Origin: Bubalus kerabau | Lineage: Eukaryota > Chordata > Mammalia > Artiodactyla > Bovidae | Direction of reading: 5' to 3' | DNA: 64,000 nucleotides | Assembly (NCBI RefSeq): GCF_029407905.1 | Contig: NC_073629.1 | Coordinates: forward strand, 52,994,801 to 53,058,800 | Shown: positions 41,918 through 52,921 of the stretch, one piece after another | Numbering within the stretch: the first letter of the stretch is position 1 | Layout: each line of letters begins with the position of its first letter | Notes under the pieces: generated by a model | Told to the model about the DNA's origin: nothing | The model's database searches: none | The model's input: only the letters and a program-made list of their open reading frames with translations | Position numbers and translations under genes: made by a program

Positions 41918-42150
41918 ATGCTGTGATAAACATACCTGACTGGGATACTATTCCCAAAGGTGGAATTTCTGAGTCAAAGCCTGTGATCACATATAAGGCT
42001 TCTGATACATATCATCAAATAGTTTTTCAGAAAGTTTGTACCAACTTACACGCAGCACTGAACATCTGTAAACAGCAATTGTTAGAAATTGTAACTACTG
42101 ATTTTCGTTATAAGGACAAGTCAGGGAATCAAGCTGTTGATTGAGAGAGC
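41918..42150 (-). mobile_element. ancient L1-like fragment, right part
   Basis: TGCTGTGATAAACATACCTG, then AAAGGTGGAATTTCTGAGTC, then TTTTTCAGAAAGTTTGTACC is the expected continuation of the piece ending at 41183. BovB copy 4 therefore inserted into it. Confidence 0.6.
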
Positions 42151-42172
42151 TTTGTTTGAGAGAGTAAATTTA

Positions 42173-42334
42173 TTTATTTATTTTTTCTTTTTTCCCTATC
42201 ATTTCTTTTTTTTTTTAAATTTTATTTTATTTTAAACTTTACATAATTGTATTAGTTTTGCCAAATATCATAATGAATCTGCCACAGGTATACATGTGTT
42301 CCCCATTCTGAACCCTCCTCCCTCCTCCCTCCCC
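42173..42334 (-). mobile_element. 5'-truncated ruminant L1 3' end with a perfect 15-bp TSD
   Basis: A T-rich start (poly-A in antisense) leads to TTGTATTAGTTTTGCCAAAT, then TGAATCTGCCACAGGTATAC, then CCTCCTCCCTCCTCCCTCCC. GAGAGAGTAAATTTA is present at 42158-42172 and 42335-42349 with no mismatch, which points to a young insertion. Confidence 0.96.
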
Positions 42335-42349
42335 GAGAGAGTAAATTTA

Positions 42350-43483
42350 AAGTTTATGAAACTAAGATTTTTAGGGCCAGAACCCTTAAAATTTACAAAC
42401 TTTGTTTTAAAATCATTCTTATTGCAGTGTAAGATGAGAACTTCATCATATTACACAAGGACTCAGTTTACTAACTACAAAATAAAGAAAAACTATTATT
42501 ATTATGTTAACTGCAACTTCTTAGCCAAGACTTTCATGCCACGCATCATAAAGGGCCAACATCCTATCACTTCAATAGAGTGGCCAATAGTGTGATTCCA
42601 TGGGTATCACATGATGTTGACTTCATTCTGGTTCTTGAACAGTGAATGCTTTCTGACTTAGAGCAGCAGCCTCTGGTTCATTAGACATGAACACTTGAAT
42701 TCAAGTGTGAAAGACAATATGAAAATATTCCTTACATGTCTTTCCTTCAAGCCCTGGGAACCTTAAGTAGGAAAGTATACCAAGGTGCAATTCTGTGATT
42801 GGGATACTGAAAGTTGAAAAGCAAAATGGCATCATCTAGAATTTAAAATAACATTTTAAGGCTCAATTTCGGTTCCCTAGGGCAGTGGTTGTGTGCTGCT
42901 TGACTCTCCACTTCCCCATGAAACCTGAATATGGAGCTGATGCGATCATTTCTCAGCCTCCTTTTCCTCAGCATGTCTTTGCTAGTATTAACATATAATT
43001 ATTTGTGCCTCTCTTACTCTGCAAGGTTTCCAATTTCCCTCACCCCTCACACTTGAGAAACAGAGTAATGATTCTGAATTCTGACCTCTCTTTTCTCCCT
43101 AGGTTCCTTTAGATCAGAGGAGTCAGGCTTAAACTGTAACTGAAGTCTTAGTTTTTCTACTGACTGAAAGCTATCTGGAGTTTGACTCTCTCTGCCAAGG
43201 GTCTAACCAAGGAATTCTGCCAACCTTTGGACCAGGGAGAAATTCCTTAAGGAAGGAATACCTGACTCCACATAACAACCCGGGGAAAGAGCGGAAGTCT
43301 AGCCCCAGATACCCTTTGAATTTGTCCCTTTGAAAATTCATTTCTTTGTTTTCTGGGTTTTTTTTGCAGCAAGTAAGACATATTTTTTTCCTTTTAATTA
43401 TAAAGGTAAAACAACGTATCATAACAAAACAAAATCAAATACAATAGAACTATAAAAAGTAAAATTCTACACTCACCCAATTT
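42350..43483. other. unique DNA, nothing recognised
   Basis: Frames of 99 (plus, from 42296, entering from the L1 tail) and 83 codons (minus, 43171-43422) have no domain. No exon can be supported. Confidence 0.5.
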
Positions 43484-43524
43484 ATATATATAAAACAATA
43501 TATATATATACACACACACACACA
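43484..43524. repeat. compound (TA)n(CA)n microsatellite
   Basis: Runs of TA followed by CA. Likely unstable in length. Confidence 0.9.
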
Positions 43525-43800
43525 ATTTGCATTTTACCCACTGTGTATAATTTTTTTCATTTCTTTGTTTTCTATTTCATATTGCCAAGTCACGCCCAGG
43601 CGTATGTTTGAGGATGTGGGAGGGGTGGGGAGAAGTCAGGGGATGTCAGGACTGGAGCATAGGTGCATTGAGGGGAAAGCCCTGTCTACCCACAAGCCTC
43701 TGAGTCCCACATGGAGAGTTCAACAAATATTCGTGGACTGTACCAAGTTTCGAGCACATACCTTAAAAAGTAACAACCTGTTGTTGTATGATGAGCAGTT
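43525..43800. other. unique DNA, nothing recognised
   Basis: There is an 82-codon frame at 43565-43813 with no recognisable domain. Confidence 0.45.
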
Positions 43801-43804
43801 CCAG

Positions 43805-43940
43805 GCACTGTGATTATTTCTAATTATTACAAGAACTCTCTTTGGCAGGTGAATCATTATTCCCACTGTACAGATAAGGAAACTGAGGCCTGAAGTAGTT
43901 AAGAGACTTGGTCAAAGTCACTGAACTAGTTTAAGGGACT
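43805..43940 (-). mobile_element. MIR SINE
   Basis: ATTCCCACTGTACAGATAAG, then GAAACTGAGGCCTGAAGTAG, then GACTTGGTCAAAGTCACTGA is the MIR core in antisense. Confidence 0.88.
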
Positions 43941-44602
43941 GGATCAAATAGTTTTTGCAGAGTGCTGAGCTGCAGGGCGGAGCATAAGTCAAACTCCAGG
44001 AAAAGAAGGGAAAGGGCAGCAGGCATCTCTCTTTAAGGGCTTAGCAAAGCGCCTTTCCCAGCCAAGTCTCTACTCAGGCACCGAGGCAATTGTGTCATTG
44101 TCAGAGAGGAAGGAATCATTGACCTCCTTTTCAGACTCTCAGCTCTCTGAGACCATTTAGGTCCATTAGGAAGTGGGTGGGAAGGGCCAAGACCCAGAAT
44201 GGCTCTCCTCACTGCTTATCTGAGGCTTTACCCACCCTGAAGAGATCAGCTAAAGATTAGAAAAGCTCATTGTACCCATCAAGAAAGGCAAGCTGTTATG
44301 ACCACACCACAAGTATCGGTTGCTTGATGCAATAAGAATTTTTCTCATTTGTGTCACAATCCAATGTAGGTAGGAGGTGGGCCTTCCCTCTGGGCTGGCC
44401 CTCTTTCGTGGCTCTTGTCGTCCTTGGTGTTCTCTCCATTCAGCCAGTAAATGAAAAAAGAGCAAATCTTGCATCTGGGAGGGTTTAGCAGGCCAGGCCT
44501 GGAAGGGGTCCACCTTGCTTTCATTGTCCAGAATTCAATCAGGTGGCCACAGCTAGCTGCATGGGAGGCTGGAGAATGTAGTCTGATTGTGTGCTCAGAA
44601 AG
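43941..44602. other. unique DNA, nothing recognised
   Basis: Overlapping frames near 44250-44696 on both strands have no domain. Confidence 0.5.
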
Positions 44603-44613
44603 CAGAGCACTCA

Positions 44614-44739
44614 GGAATTCGCGTGGCGGTGCAGTGATGAAGACTCTGCACTCCCAGTGCAAAGGGTGTGGGTTTGATCCCTGGTCGGGGAACTAGGATC
44701 CTATATGTTGTGTGGTACCGGCCAAGAAAATTAAAAACA
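44614..44739 (+). mobile_element. CHR-type SINE
   Basis: GGTGCAGTGATGAAGACTCT, then GGTTTGATCCCTGGTCGGGG, then AACTAGGATCCTATATGTTG. The flanks CAGAGCACTCA (44603-44613) and CAGGGCACTTA (44740-44750) agree at 9 of 11 positions as an aged TSD. Confidence 0.88.
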
Positions 44740-44750
44740 CAGGGCACTTA

Positions 44751-45088
44751 TTGACACTTGTGGGTTTTAGAAGTCTCCTCTAAGAGCAGCAGCTATCCAG
44801 GGGCCAGTTCTCATTTTGCAGTTTTGTCCTGAATTTATCACAGGCACTAGAATTTTAGGTCCCTATAACATATTATATACTCGAACGTACTGGGTATACT
44901 TTTCTTTGAGGTCACTGCAATTAGCATGCTCATAGACAGGGTTGGGATAGAAGGGGTTAGTGGCAGTTTCAAGTAGCTAAAAAAATTTTTGTGGCTCTTC
45001 AGGGCTTTTTGTCGTATTTTGGTTGCTGATTGACTGGGTTCTGACATGTTTTACTTTGTTTTTTGTTTGTTTGTTTTGCTGACATTAA
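44751..45088. other. unique DNA, nothing recognised
   Basis: No feature can be supported. Confidence 0.5.
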
Positions 45089-45091
45089 TTG

Positions 45092-45268
45092 TAAATTTAC
45101 TGCATGCCGAATGCTGTACATGTGTTATCTTTGTTAATCCTCATAGCATCCCTGGGAGGTGAGTACCAGTATCCTGCCCATTTTACACGTGACCATGGAC
45201 GCTTAACCAGGTTATGAGACTGACCAGGGTCACAAAACTGTAGGTGTGAGATTTGAGATTTTAACCCA
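45092..45268 (-). mobile_element. MIR SINE
   Basis: CTTTGTTAATCCTCATAGCA, then CCCATTTTACACGTGACCAT, then GGGTCACAAAACTGTAGGTG, then TTTTAACCCAGGTCTCC is a MIR in antisense. Confidence 0.88.
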
Positions 45269-45271
45269 GGT

Positions 45272-45500
45272 CTCCAGGTGGTGCAGTGGTAAAGAATCGT
45301 CTGCAAATAGAGGAGATGCAAAAGACTCAGTTTCTATCCGTGGGTCAGGAAGATCCACTAGAGTAGGAAATGACAAACCACCCCAGTATTCTTGCCTGAA
45401 AACTTCCACAGACAGAGGAACCTGGCAGGCTATGGGCCAGGGGGTCACAAACAGGGGGACACAACGGAGCACAAAGACACACACACACAAACACACACTG
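45272..45500 (+). mobile_element. Bov-tA SINE, diverged
   Basis: CCAGGTGGTGCAGTGGTAAA, then CCGTGGGTCAGGAAGATCCA, then CCCAGTATTCTTGCCTGAAA, with a (CA)n-rich tail at 45477-45499. Many substitutions suggest an older copy. Confidence 0.9.
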
Positions 45501-45686
45501 CCACTCCAGACCCTGTGCCATGTACTCCATTCAGCTCTGGCTGGCAAACTGGCCAAAGCTGGAGCCCAATCCAAGCCTGGGATGGTTCTCTGATGTCCAT
45601 ACACCTCTGCTGTGCAAGGCGACAGCTGTTGACACATTGAGGTCACCTTGTGTCCCTCTATTGAAGAAAGCTGCGGAGGCGTATAG

Positions 45687-45732
45687 GCTTCTACTAACGT
45701 ACTGACCAGGCTTCTACTGACGTACTGACCAG
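45687..45732 (+). repeat. 23-bp tandem duplication
   Basis: GCTTCTACTAACGTACTGACCAG (45687-45709) is repeated at 45710-45732 with a single A-to-G difference. It lies in otherwise unique DNA. Confidence 0.95.
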
Positions 45733-46700
45733 GAAGGGCTTGTCAGTGTTGCAGCAAGTCTTCCTTGAGTACCAAACACGTGCTTTCATGTTCATACATT
45801 TTGGTCCAAAAAATTTTTAAGATTAATCTCTTCCCAAATTAATTCATTTTTGTTCACTGCCCCCCAAATCTCCTAAATAATTTTTAATTCAGTGGGATAT
45901 TTCAAAAGGAATGCTGTAGCAGCTCTCTTAAACCACCATGGTTACAGGCTAGTCAGATCTTTCATTACATGCTTTTAAATACTTAGGATGCCCTGGGAGT
46001 GAAGCACTGGGTCAATTAGGGCAAACTGACTAAAGGTTAATTTAACAGAGCCCTGAGCAGATGCTCTGCCAGTCCTTGAGGCTTGATGGTCTAACAAGCT
46101 GAGCTACTCTGTGTAAACACCATTAAAACTATAACTGGACCTGGGTGGTAGACTTGCCTCACCTTTAGAGAATCATTTAAAGAACCCTATTAGGGGAAAC
46201 CATTGAATGGGAGAGTGGGGAGCAGAAGTCAGAGAAGGGGGCTGTTGAGCTATTGAACTCTAATGAACTATAAACAAGAGCTTATTATAAGTCCTACTCC
46301 CAGTACTGTCAGCACGTGACTTCCCTTGAGGTTTTCTCTATAAGCAGACCTTAATCACACACCTGTCTTTCTATGGCATCATGCCACTCCACTTGCCTCT
46401 GGCTCAAGTAACTGGAAGGTGTGAAGAACAGATTTTGAGACCACAGTGCTTTAAAAATGGATTTGATTACACAAGGGGGACTTAAGCAGCATGAGCCTGA
46501 GACCACTCAGAGGTGGTCCCATGGCTCAGGAGTCAGGCGTGGAGCTGCTTCCAGTCCCATGCACTCTTTTCCAGCAGTGACAGCCATCATGGCGACCCAC
46601 AGCCATATGTTAATTTCTCAGGGACTCATTACTTGGTTTTCAAGTTATTCCCATGAAAGTAGGGGGAACCCCATGAGCACTTGAGTATCCTTCTTGTCTG
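45733..46700. other. unique DNA, nothing recognised
   Basis: There is a 75-codon frame at 46457-46684 with no domain. No exon can be supported. Confidence 0.5.
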
Positions 46701-46704
46701 GCTC

Positions 46705-46855
46705 TATGGGTCTATATCCTGGCTGCGTATCAGAATCACAAGGGTAGTTGCTCAGAATACTGATACCTGGGGCCCTCCCTAGAGAGATGGTATTTTTCCA
46801 CAAGCTTGCTGGGAGGACCTAATGTACAGCACAGGCTGAGAACCATGGGAATGCC
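46705..46855 (+). mobile_element. MER5A-like hAT-Charlie MITE
   Basis: CTGGCTGCGTATCAGAATCA, then GATACCTGGGGCCCTCCCTA, then CACAGGCTGAGAACCATGGG is the body and right terminal inverted repeat of a MER5A-type element, a short non-autonomous hAT transposon. Confidence 0.75.
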
Positions 46856-47104
46856 CCCTACCCTTCTCCAGAAGGGTGGGGTGGTTTGGCCCTGGACATC
46901 TTGGATATAGAATAGAAAGGAGACGGGTCTAAGAGCTGCTTCTGTGGCCAACAGCAGCCACAACAGCAGACATTTAGGCTGTACCTAAACGTCTTCCTGG
47001 ACAGGGAAGATGGTGGGGTTAAATAATCCTTGGGCAGCTCCCAACCCAAGTCCTTTGCCTTTGCTTCTTTCTGCCACATTGCTTTACTTCTCGCCATATG
47101 ACAA

Positions 47105-47235
47105 TTTAATGAACACTTACTGAATGTTTTCTATATGCCAGGTGCTGGGCTGGACACTGTAGAGAGAAAGCAGGAGAAAGAAATGATCATTGTCCTCACA
47201 GAATTTACCAATCTTCACCAGGGAAGCAAATGCAT
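47105..47235. mobile_element. ancient L2/MIR-class remnant
   Basis: AACACTTACTGAATGTTTTC, then TATATGCCAGGTGCTGGGCT, then TTGTCCTCACAGAATTTACC follows a common old repeat pattern in mammals (position of accumulation, then a CCCTCA-type block). I cannot assign the family securely. Confidence 0.45.
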
Positions 47236-47346
47236 TTGTACTGAAATCAGCTTCCTAACTAATAAAACTCTTATTAAAGGTTCCAAGGGATGAGATAAAA
47301 ACAGAACTACATAATATTGTCAAATATTATTAGTGTCTTTACATGT

Positions 47347-47381
<35 letters not shown>
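47347..47381. repeat. (CA)n microsatellite
   Basis: An uninterrupted CA run of about 17 units after TGTA. Confidence 0.97.
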
Positions 47382-47384
<3 letters not shown>

Positions 47385-47574
47385 TTTTTCAGAAACAGGA
47401 AACAGCTGATCATAGATATTTTAGGTACCAGTCACAAGCCTGCTATCTTTTTAATATGGAACCTGTTTGTGGGAAAACCTGGGTGAGTGAAAGTTTAGTT
47501 AATGTCCCAGAGTCATTCAAGTTAGTCCCAAATGAACAGGAACCTCCACTAGGCCTTTTCACATGATTTTTTCA

Positions 47575-47705
47575 AAACATTTATTCAGTCAACTAAGATT
47601 TGAGTCCTAGTATGTACCAGACACCACGCCAGACACTGAAAACATAATAGTGAGCCCCTAAAGCCCATCCCTACTCCATCAGTGCTTAAAATCTAGCAAG
47701 GAAGA
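47575..47705. mobile_element. ancient L2/MIR-class remnant
   Basis: ACATTTATTCAGTCAACTAA, then TAGTATGTACCAGACACCAC, then CTTAAAATCTAGCAAGGAAG is the same repeat type as at 47105, more diverged. Confidence 0.4.
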
Positions 47706-47750
47706 CAGATGTGGATGTAAAATGACTATTGCAGTAAGTGAAGGTATATG

Positions 47751-47966
47751 GGTTTCCCTGGTGGCTCAGTTGGTAAAGAATCCGCCTGCAGAGTGGGAAA
47801 CCTGGGTTCGATCTCTGAGTTGGGAAGATCCCTTGGAGGAGGGCATGGCAACCCACTCCAGTATTCTTGCCTGGAGAATCCCCACGGACAGAGGAACCTG
47901 GCGGGCTGCAGTCCATGAGGTCACAAAGAGTTGGATACGACTTTGAGTGACACAGCACAGCACAAA
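47751..47966 (+). mobile_element. Bov-tA SINE
   Basis: GTTTCCCTGGTGGCTCAGTT, GGTTCGATCTCTGAGTTGGG, CACTCCAGTATTCTTGCCTG and GAGTTGGATACGACTTTGAG give the full order with the tRNA A- and B-box regions. Confidence 0.95.
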
Positions 47967-48159
47967 GTGGAGGTGTATATGAGGTATGTGAGAATGTTAA
48001 AAGGGAAACAGACCTAGGAGGTCAAAGAAGGATCCCTGAGAGTCTGGCCATGAACCTGGGCATCATATCTACAATGTGATGGCCTGGTAATGAGGTTGGG
48101 GAGGGGGTATATTCTAGCCAGAAAGAAAGTAGGAGTGAATTACTGAGGATGGGCTGGAT
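47967..48159. other. unique DNA, nothing recognised
   Basis: This is a short spacer before the hAT relic. Confidence 0.45.
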
Positions 48160-49602
48160 TGCTGGTTCTCAAAGTGCAGTCTTCATTCTACTGTGAGTAC
48201 CAGATATCCTTCCAGAGGTTCCTCAAGGCCAACATTATAATTTATAAATATATGAAGATGTTATTGCCCTTTTCAGCTGGACTGACATTTGCACTGATGA
48301 TATAAAAGCACTGGAGGGAGGCACTGCTGAGCCCTGAGCACAAACTGAGGCAGTGGCACCAGACTATACTCACAGCCACTGCATTCTTTTTCCATGCACT
48401 TGTGGGGACAGGGGGAGTGAGCCTTATTTAGAAATGCCTTTAATTAAGCAGTAAAAGTGATTTCTTTTATTAAATCACTATCCTTGAGTACACATCTTTT
48501 CAATAGTCACTGTGACAAATGGGGGGTGTGCACAAAGCACTCCTAACTGCATACAGAAATCCCATGGCTGTTCGGAGGAAAAGCACTTGTTTGATTTTTT
48601 GAGTTGTAAATGGAACTGGCTGCTTTTATCATGGAACACAGTTTTTACTTGAAAAAGAACTACTGACAAACTATGCTTATTCCATCTTGGGTTCTTGGCA
48701 GGTTTGTTTTTTTTTCTTTTTTTTTGAGAATGAATAAAGTGAATCTGTCACTTCAAGGAAAATAACTGACAGTGTTTGTTGCCAAAGATAAAATTCAAGC
48801 TTTCAAACAAAAATTAGAATTTTAGAAAACTTGCAGCCACTGTTATGAGCTTGACAGTTTCCCAATACTTACTCTGGTGTGATGAATGATGATGCTAATT
48901 AATATGATTTTAAAATATTATATAATGAAGTATGTCAACATTTGGAATATCTATATAAGTCAATGAACCAATTTTTCCCAAGTAACTAGTGCATAAGGTC
49001 ACCAAATCATGCTTGGCTGAATGATCCATTCAAAGGGCAAGATACTCTAATGGATTTTAACGCTAACAGAGTATGGAAAATTCATTGATATTGTTGCAGA
49101 GTTCGTGTTATGATTAGCTTTTTAAAAACTACCACTTGTCAAATTTTGATGTAGTATCCAAAAAGAATATTCACAAGCATCAGAAAAGACTATTAAAATA
49201 CACCTCTTTGAAACTGCATTATCTGTGTGCAGCCAGATTTTCTTCTGTACCTTAGCACAACAGAATGGACTGCAACTGATTGAATGCAGGAGTGATATGA
49301 GAATCCAGTCTTCTTCAATTAATTCAGAGATTTGTAAAAAAGTAAAATAGGATCATTCTTCCTAGTTTCCTTTGAAAGCTATTTCTCATAAAACTTGTTG
49401 TTTATGTTAAATAATGGTTGTATTGTTATTTTAAAAGGAATTAATATGTACATATTAAAAAATTTCTTTCAAAGTCTCAGTTTTAATATCTGATACGGAA
49501 ATATTACAGGATGTTATCCACAGAAGTAAAAGCTCTTTAGGATTATCAGTAATTTTTAAGACTTTAAAGAGGTCCTGAGACTCAAATGTTTGAGAACTGC
49601 TG
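48160..49602 (+). mobile_element. hAT-Charlie DNA transposon relic, about 1.44 kb
   Basis: The ends are inverted repeats: TGCTGGTTCTCAAA on the left, and CAGCAGTTCTCAAA on the minus strand at the right. They resemble the CAGTGGTTCTCAAA-type ends of Charlie elements. The 8-bp flanks GGCTGGAT and GACTAAAT agree at 5 of 8 positions, a possible worn target duplication. The interior runs plus-strand transposase-derived sequence (from about 48720) into a 3' UTR. It is far shorter than an autonomous Charlie, so it is internally deleted. Confidence 0.7.
48725..49345 (+). pseudogene. decayed hAT transposase, C-terminal part
   Basis: hAT transposases cut and paste DNA, and their conserved C-terminal end mediates dimer formation. 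Reading through stops and shifts, this region gives a hAT-type order: KLPLVKF near 49126, KEYSQASEKTIKI just after, a C-terminal SDMRIQSSS near 49291-49317, then EICKKVK and a stop. At least one in-frame stop (after KLPLVKF) and several changes at normally conserved positions, including loss of the usual CE(A/R)xFS block, show it is dead. It is not a domesticated gene in this form. Confidence 0.65.
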
Positions 49603-49692
49603 GACTAAATTATCTTGTGGTAATGAAATTTCTTGAATCTCAGTGGCTAAACAGAACAAATGTTTATTTCCCTGACATGCACAGACAACCAG

Positions 49693-49744
49693 GCAGCTCT
49701 CTAAAGACAGCTGTTCTCGCAGCTCTCTAAAGACAGCTGTTCTC
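49693..49744 (+). repeat. perfect 26-bp tandem duplication
   Basis: GCAGCTCTCTAAAGACAGCT plus GTTCTC occurs at 49693-49718 and again at 49719-49744 with no difference. It lies in unique DNA just right of the hAT relic. Confidence 0.96.
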
Positions 49745-50200
49745 CATGTGCTGACTCAGCAACCAGGTTCCTCCAGCCTGTGGTTCTGCTTTCTCAACAT
49801 ATGGCCTCCATGACTGCAGCTGTAGAAGAGAAAGCTGGATGATGGCACACCAGCTCCTAACTCTTCTGCTACGTGTCACTTCAACTCACAGCTAACTCAG
49901 CAGAACTGGTCACATGGCCCCACCCAACTGCAAGTGGGCTGGGAAATGTCAGGAAGTTTGTGAATATCTGGTGAGCAGCAAATAGCTCTTAACATGGCAA
50001 TAAAAAGAGCTTGTGTTTAGAACTTGTAATGAGAAGCTCTGTTGGAAGAACTGATGGAGCACATAAAGTAAGGTGAAGTCTAGTACAAGAAAAGGCAGGA
50101 GACACCTGTAGGGGCCAGACTCTGCTGACTGGCCTCATAAGCTAAGATAAAGATTGTGGGCCTTTTCAGAGCAACCAGAAGACCGTAGGTGTTTTATTTC
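49745..50200. other. unique DNA, nothing recognised
   Basis: No feature can be supported. Confidence 0.5.
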
Positions 50201-50204
50201 ATTT

Positions 50205-50325
50205 ATTTACTAATTTTTTTGGCCGTGCCACACAGCTTACAAAGTTCCCCAACCAGGTATTGAAGCTGTACTCTCGCTAGTAAAGTGTGGAGTCCTAACC
50301 ACTGGACTGCCAGGGAATTTCCTAA
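50205..50325 (-). mobile_element. CHR-type SINE
   Basis: TTTTTTTGGCCGTGCCACAC, then AAAGTTCCCCAACCAGGTAT, then CCTAACCACTGGACTGCCAG is the antisense CHR SINE. Confidence 0.87.
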
Positions 50326-50573
50326 GGTGGATGTTTTAAACCACAGGTGACAATAATCAGCTCTATCTGTTGATGAAACTCTATAGTTATAGAAGGAAAC
50401 GAATATAGGGAGACAGGAATGGAAGCAGCAAGGTGCTATGCTGATGAATCAGATCTTTGGGGAAAAACAAAAGCCTTGATTTCTGGTACTTGACAATTTC
50501 TGTAGAGTAAATTCCCCCACCAAGGCCAGTTTCAAGCTTATCAATTTGATGTGCCAAACACAGAGTTAGGATG

Positions 50574-50851
50574 CTGCTGCTACTGCTGCTAAGTTGCTTC
50601 AGTCGTGTCCGACTCTGTGCGACCCCAGAGACAGCAGCCCACCAGGCTCCCCCGTCCCTGGGATTCTCCAGGCAAGAACACTGGAGTGGGCTGCCATTTC
50701 CTTCTCCAATGCAGGACAGTGAAAAGTGAAAGTGAAGTCACTCAGTCGTGTCTGACTCTTAGCGATCCCATGGACTGCAGCCCACCAGGCTCCTCCATCC
50801 ACGGGATTTTCCAGGCAAGAGTACTGGAGTGGGGTGCCACTGCCTTCTCCA
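50574..50851 (-). mobile_element. BOV-A2 SINE
   Basis: The antisense dimer runs from CTGCTGCTACTGCTGCTAAG to GGGTGCCACTGCCTTCTCCA, with the linker GTGAAAAGTGAAAGTGAAGT between monomers. A perfect 10-bp TSD, AGTTAGGATG, lies at 50564-50573 and 50852-50861. Confidence 0.97.
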
Positions 50852-50861
50852 AGTTAGGATG

Positions 50862-51342
50862 AGACACACACAATCAACTTTGTGAGCCAGCAGAGTGCGT
50901 TTGGTGCCACCAAGGCAAGAAAGCTAGTTAGGAGGCTGGTGCAGATGAAAGATGATGGTACTCTAAATTTTCCTTTCCCCTGAGCACACAGCTGGAACTA
51001 ACCTCACCTCCTATGCACATGAGTGCCTGAAACCTGCCTTCACCACCACCTCCACCACAAAATACCACCAAGACTTTCCAACTATCACTACGACAGACCT
51101 ATATCCTTTATGAATCTTCCCAAACCATGCTTGCAAACACCCTCAGATTTCTGGCATAGCCTTCCTTCGCAGCTGTTGCAAGGACAGGACAGCCCAGAAA
51201 GCTGCCAGAAGGGCCCTGCTTGTGTTTTCAGCCCCCCTTGATTTACATGAAATGATTCACAAGAATCAAAACAGTTACAGTCTATAACTACAGGTTACAA
51301 AAACGTTTTTGTAAGCTTGTGAACAGGGTGAAAACTTCAGTT
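50862..51342. other. unique DNA, nothing recognised
   Basis: A 72-codon frame at 51023-51241 has no domain. Confidence 0.5.
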
Positions 51343-51344
51343 TA

Positions 51345-51540
51345 CTGGCTCAGCAGGAAAAAATCCGCCTGCAATGCAAGAGACTTGGGTTCAATCCCTG
51401 GGTCAGGAAGATACCCTGGAGAAGGAAATGGCAACCCACTCCAATATTCCTGCCTGGGAAATTCCATGGGCAGAAGAGCCTGGCAGGCCACAGTCCATGG
51501 GGTTGCAAAAGAGTTGGACATGACTTAGGGACTAAACAAT
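51345..51540 (+). mobile_element. Bov-tA SINE
   Basis: ACTGGCTCAGCAGGAAAAAA, then GGTTCAATCCCTGGGTCAGG, then GAGTTGGACATGACTTAGGG give the full order. Confidence 0.94.
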
Positions 51541-52214
51541 AATAATGACAACAAACAACACTGAAAGGAAGCAACCAGATGCCTGTCTTACAAGGATGAA
51601 GAGTGGAATGAGGGTCCCAACCCAGGGCGATCTCATGGAAGTTACCAGTTACCTGAGGCTTGCAGCAGCAGCCAGACATGCCCCCTCCTCTATCCAAGCT
51701 TGGGTTTAGTCAGCTCACCCAGACTGTTTTTTCCTTCTGCCTTCCTCTCTGCTCAAGTTTCCAGAGCAGAATAACAGCTTGTGTGCACCGGAAATGGAGT
51801 CCAGGGTGCTGGTACTTAAATAACTCTGCCTCTAAACACAACAGGTGTCGCTCACAATCTAGCTCTCAAATTTTAACTGTTTCCCCCTCCCAGAGGGCCA
51901 TATGGATGTTTTATTTCAAGAGCCTGCCTCACTGAAATAATTATCCCCTCTGCTCTCCCTTCCTTCTTCTCATTGTCTTTTTTCTCTTCACATAAAGCCA
52001 CAGGCTGAAGCCTTCCTCAGCAGCTTCACCCCACCCCCACCCCAACACATCCCCGATGGTTCTGGAAGTTACTGACCCATGAGCAGACTGAAACGTTGCT
52101 GTGCTGTCTCCAAAGTTCTTTCCTCTTGGACAAACCTGTAGGACAAAACTCCCAACAGAAATGAGGGACTCCAACCAAGTTCAGTCATAATATCGGCATC
52201 TCCATTAATAAATA
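51541..52214. other. unique DNA, nothing recognised
   Basis: Frames of 77-91 codons have no recognisable domains. Confidence 0.5.
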
Positions 52215-52216
52215 AG

Positions 52217-52408
52217 TGGTGTTAGTTGCTCAGTTGTGTCCGACTCTTTGCGGCCCCATTGACCATAGTTTCTATCCATGGAATTCTCCAGGCAAGAATA
52301 CTGGAGTGGGTTGCCATTCCCTTCTCCAGGGGATCTTCCCAACCCAGGGATTGAGCCCAGGTCTCCAGCATTGCAGGTATATTCTTCACTGTCTAAACCA
52401 CCAGGGAT
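52217..52408 (-). mobile_element. Bov-tA SINE
   Basis: The antisense copy runs from GTGTTAGTTGCTCAGTTGTG to CACTGTCTAAACCACCAGGG. Confidence 0.94.
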
Positions 52409-52920
52409 GGATCAGACGGTAAAAGAATCTCCATTAGTGGTCTCACATGAAACCCAGATCACCAGACACTGGAGTATTCATATAAAGGCAAACAAAGGTA
52501 GATGTGTAGGCACATAGCGAAGAAAATGCCACAGAAACCTATGTACCACCAAATGCAAACATTCTCTCTCGAGATAAATTAGAAGTTTGAGACTGAATAG
52601 CAGGAATTTAAAATTTTCTGTTTTAGGAATTTGAGTTTTTATCCCTATATTCACTGAAATCACTAATCAAGCAGAAGACCTGAAAGCAAAAGAGGATATA
52701 TACCACTTTATTTTTCTGCAGTCGCTTAATCCAATAGCCTTAAAAATGCAGGTACAAATCCCATGTGACTAGACCGAGAGCCCAGCTTCTTCTACAGCTA
52801 AGTAAGAACATCTTTAAAAAGATGGTCTCTTATCGCCACTGTTTGGTGAAATAAAGCATGTTTTAACATCACATGTTTCCGTGAATTTGGCATGATGAAA
52901 ACTCACTGCATTATATGTTT
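52409..52920. other. unique DNA, nothing recognised
   Basis: No feature can be supported. Confidence 0.5.
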
Positions 52921-52921
52921 T

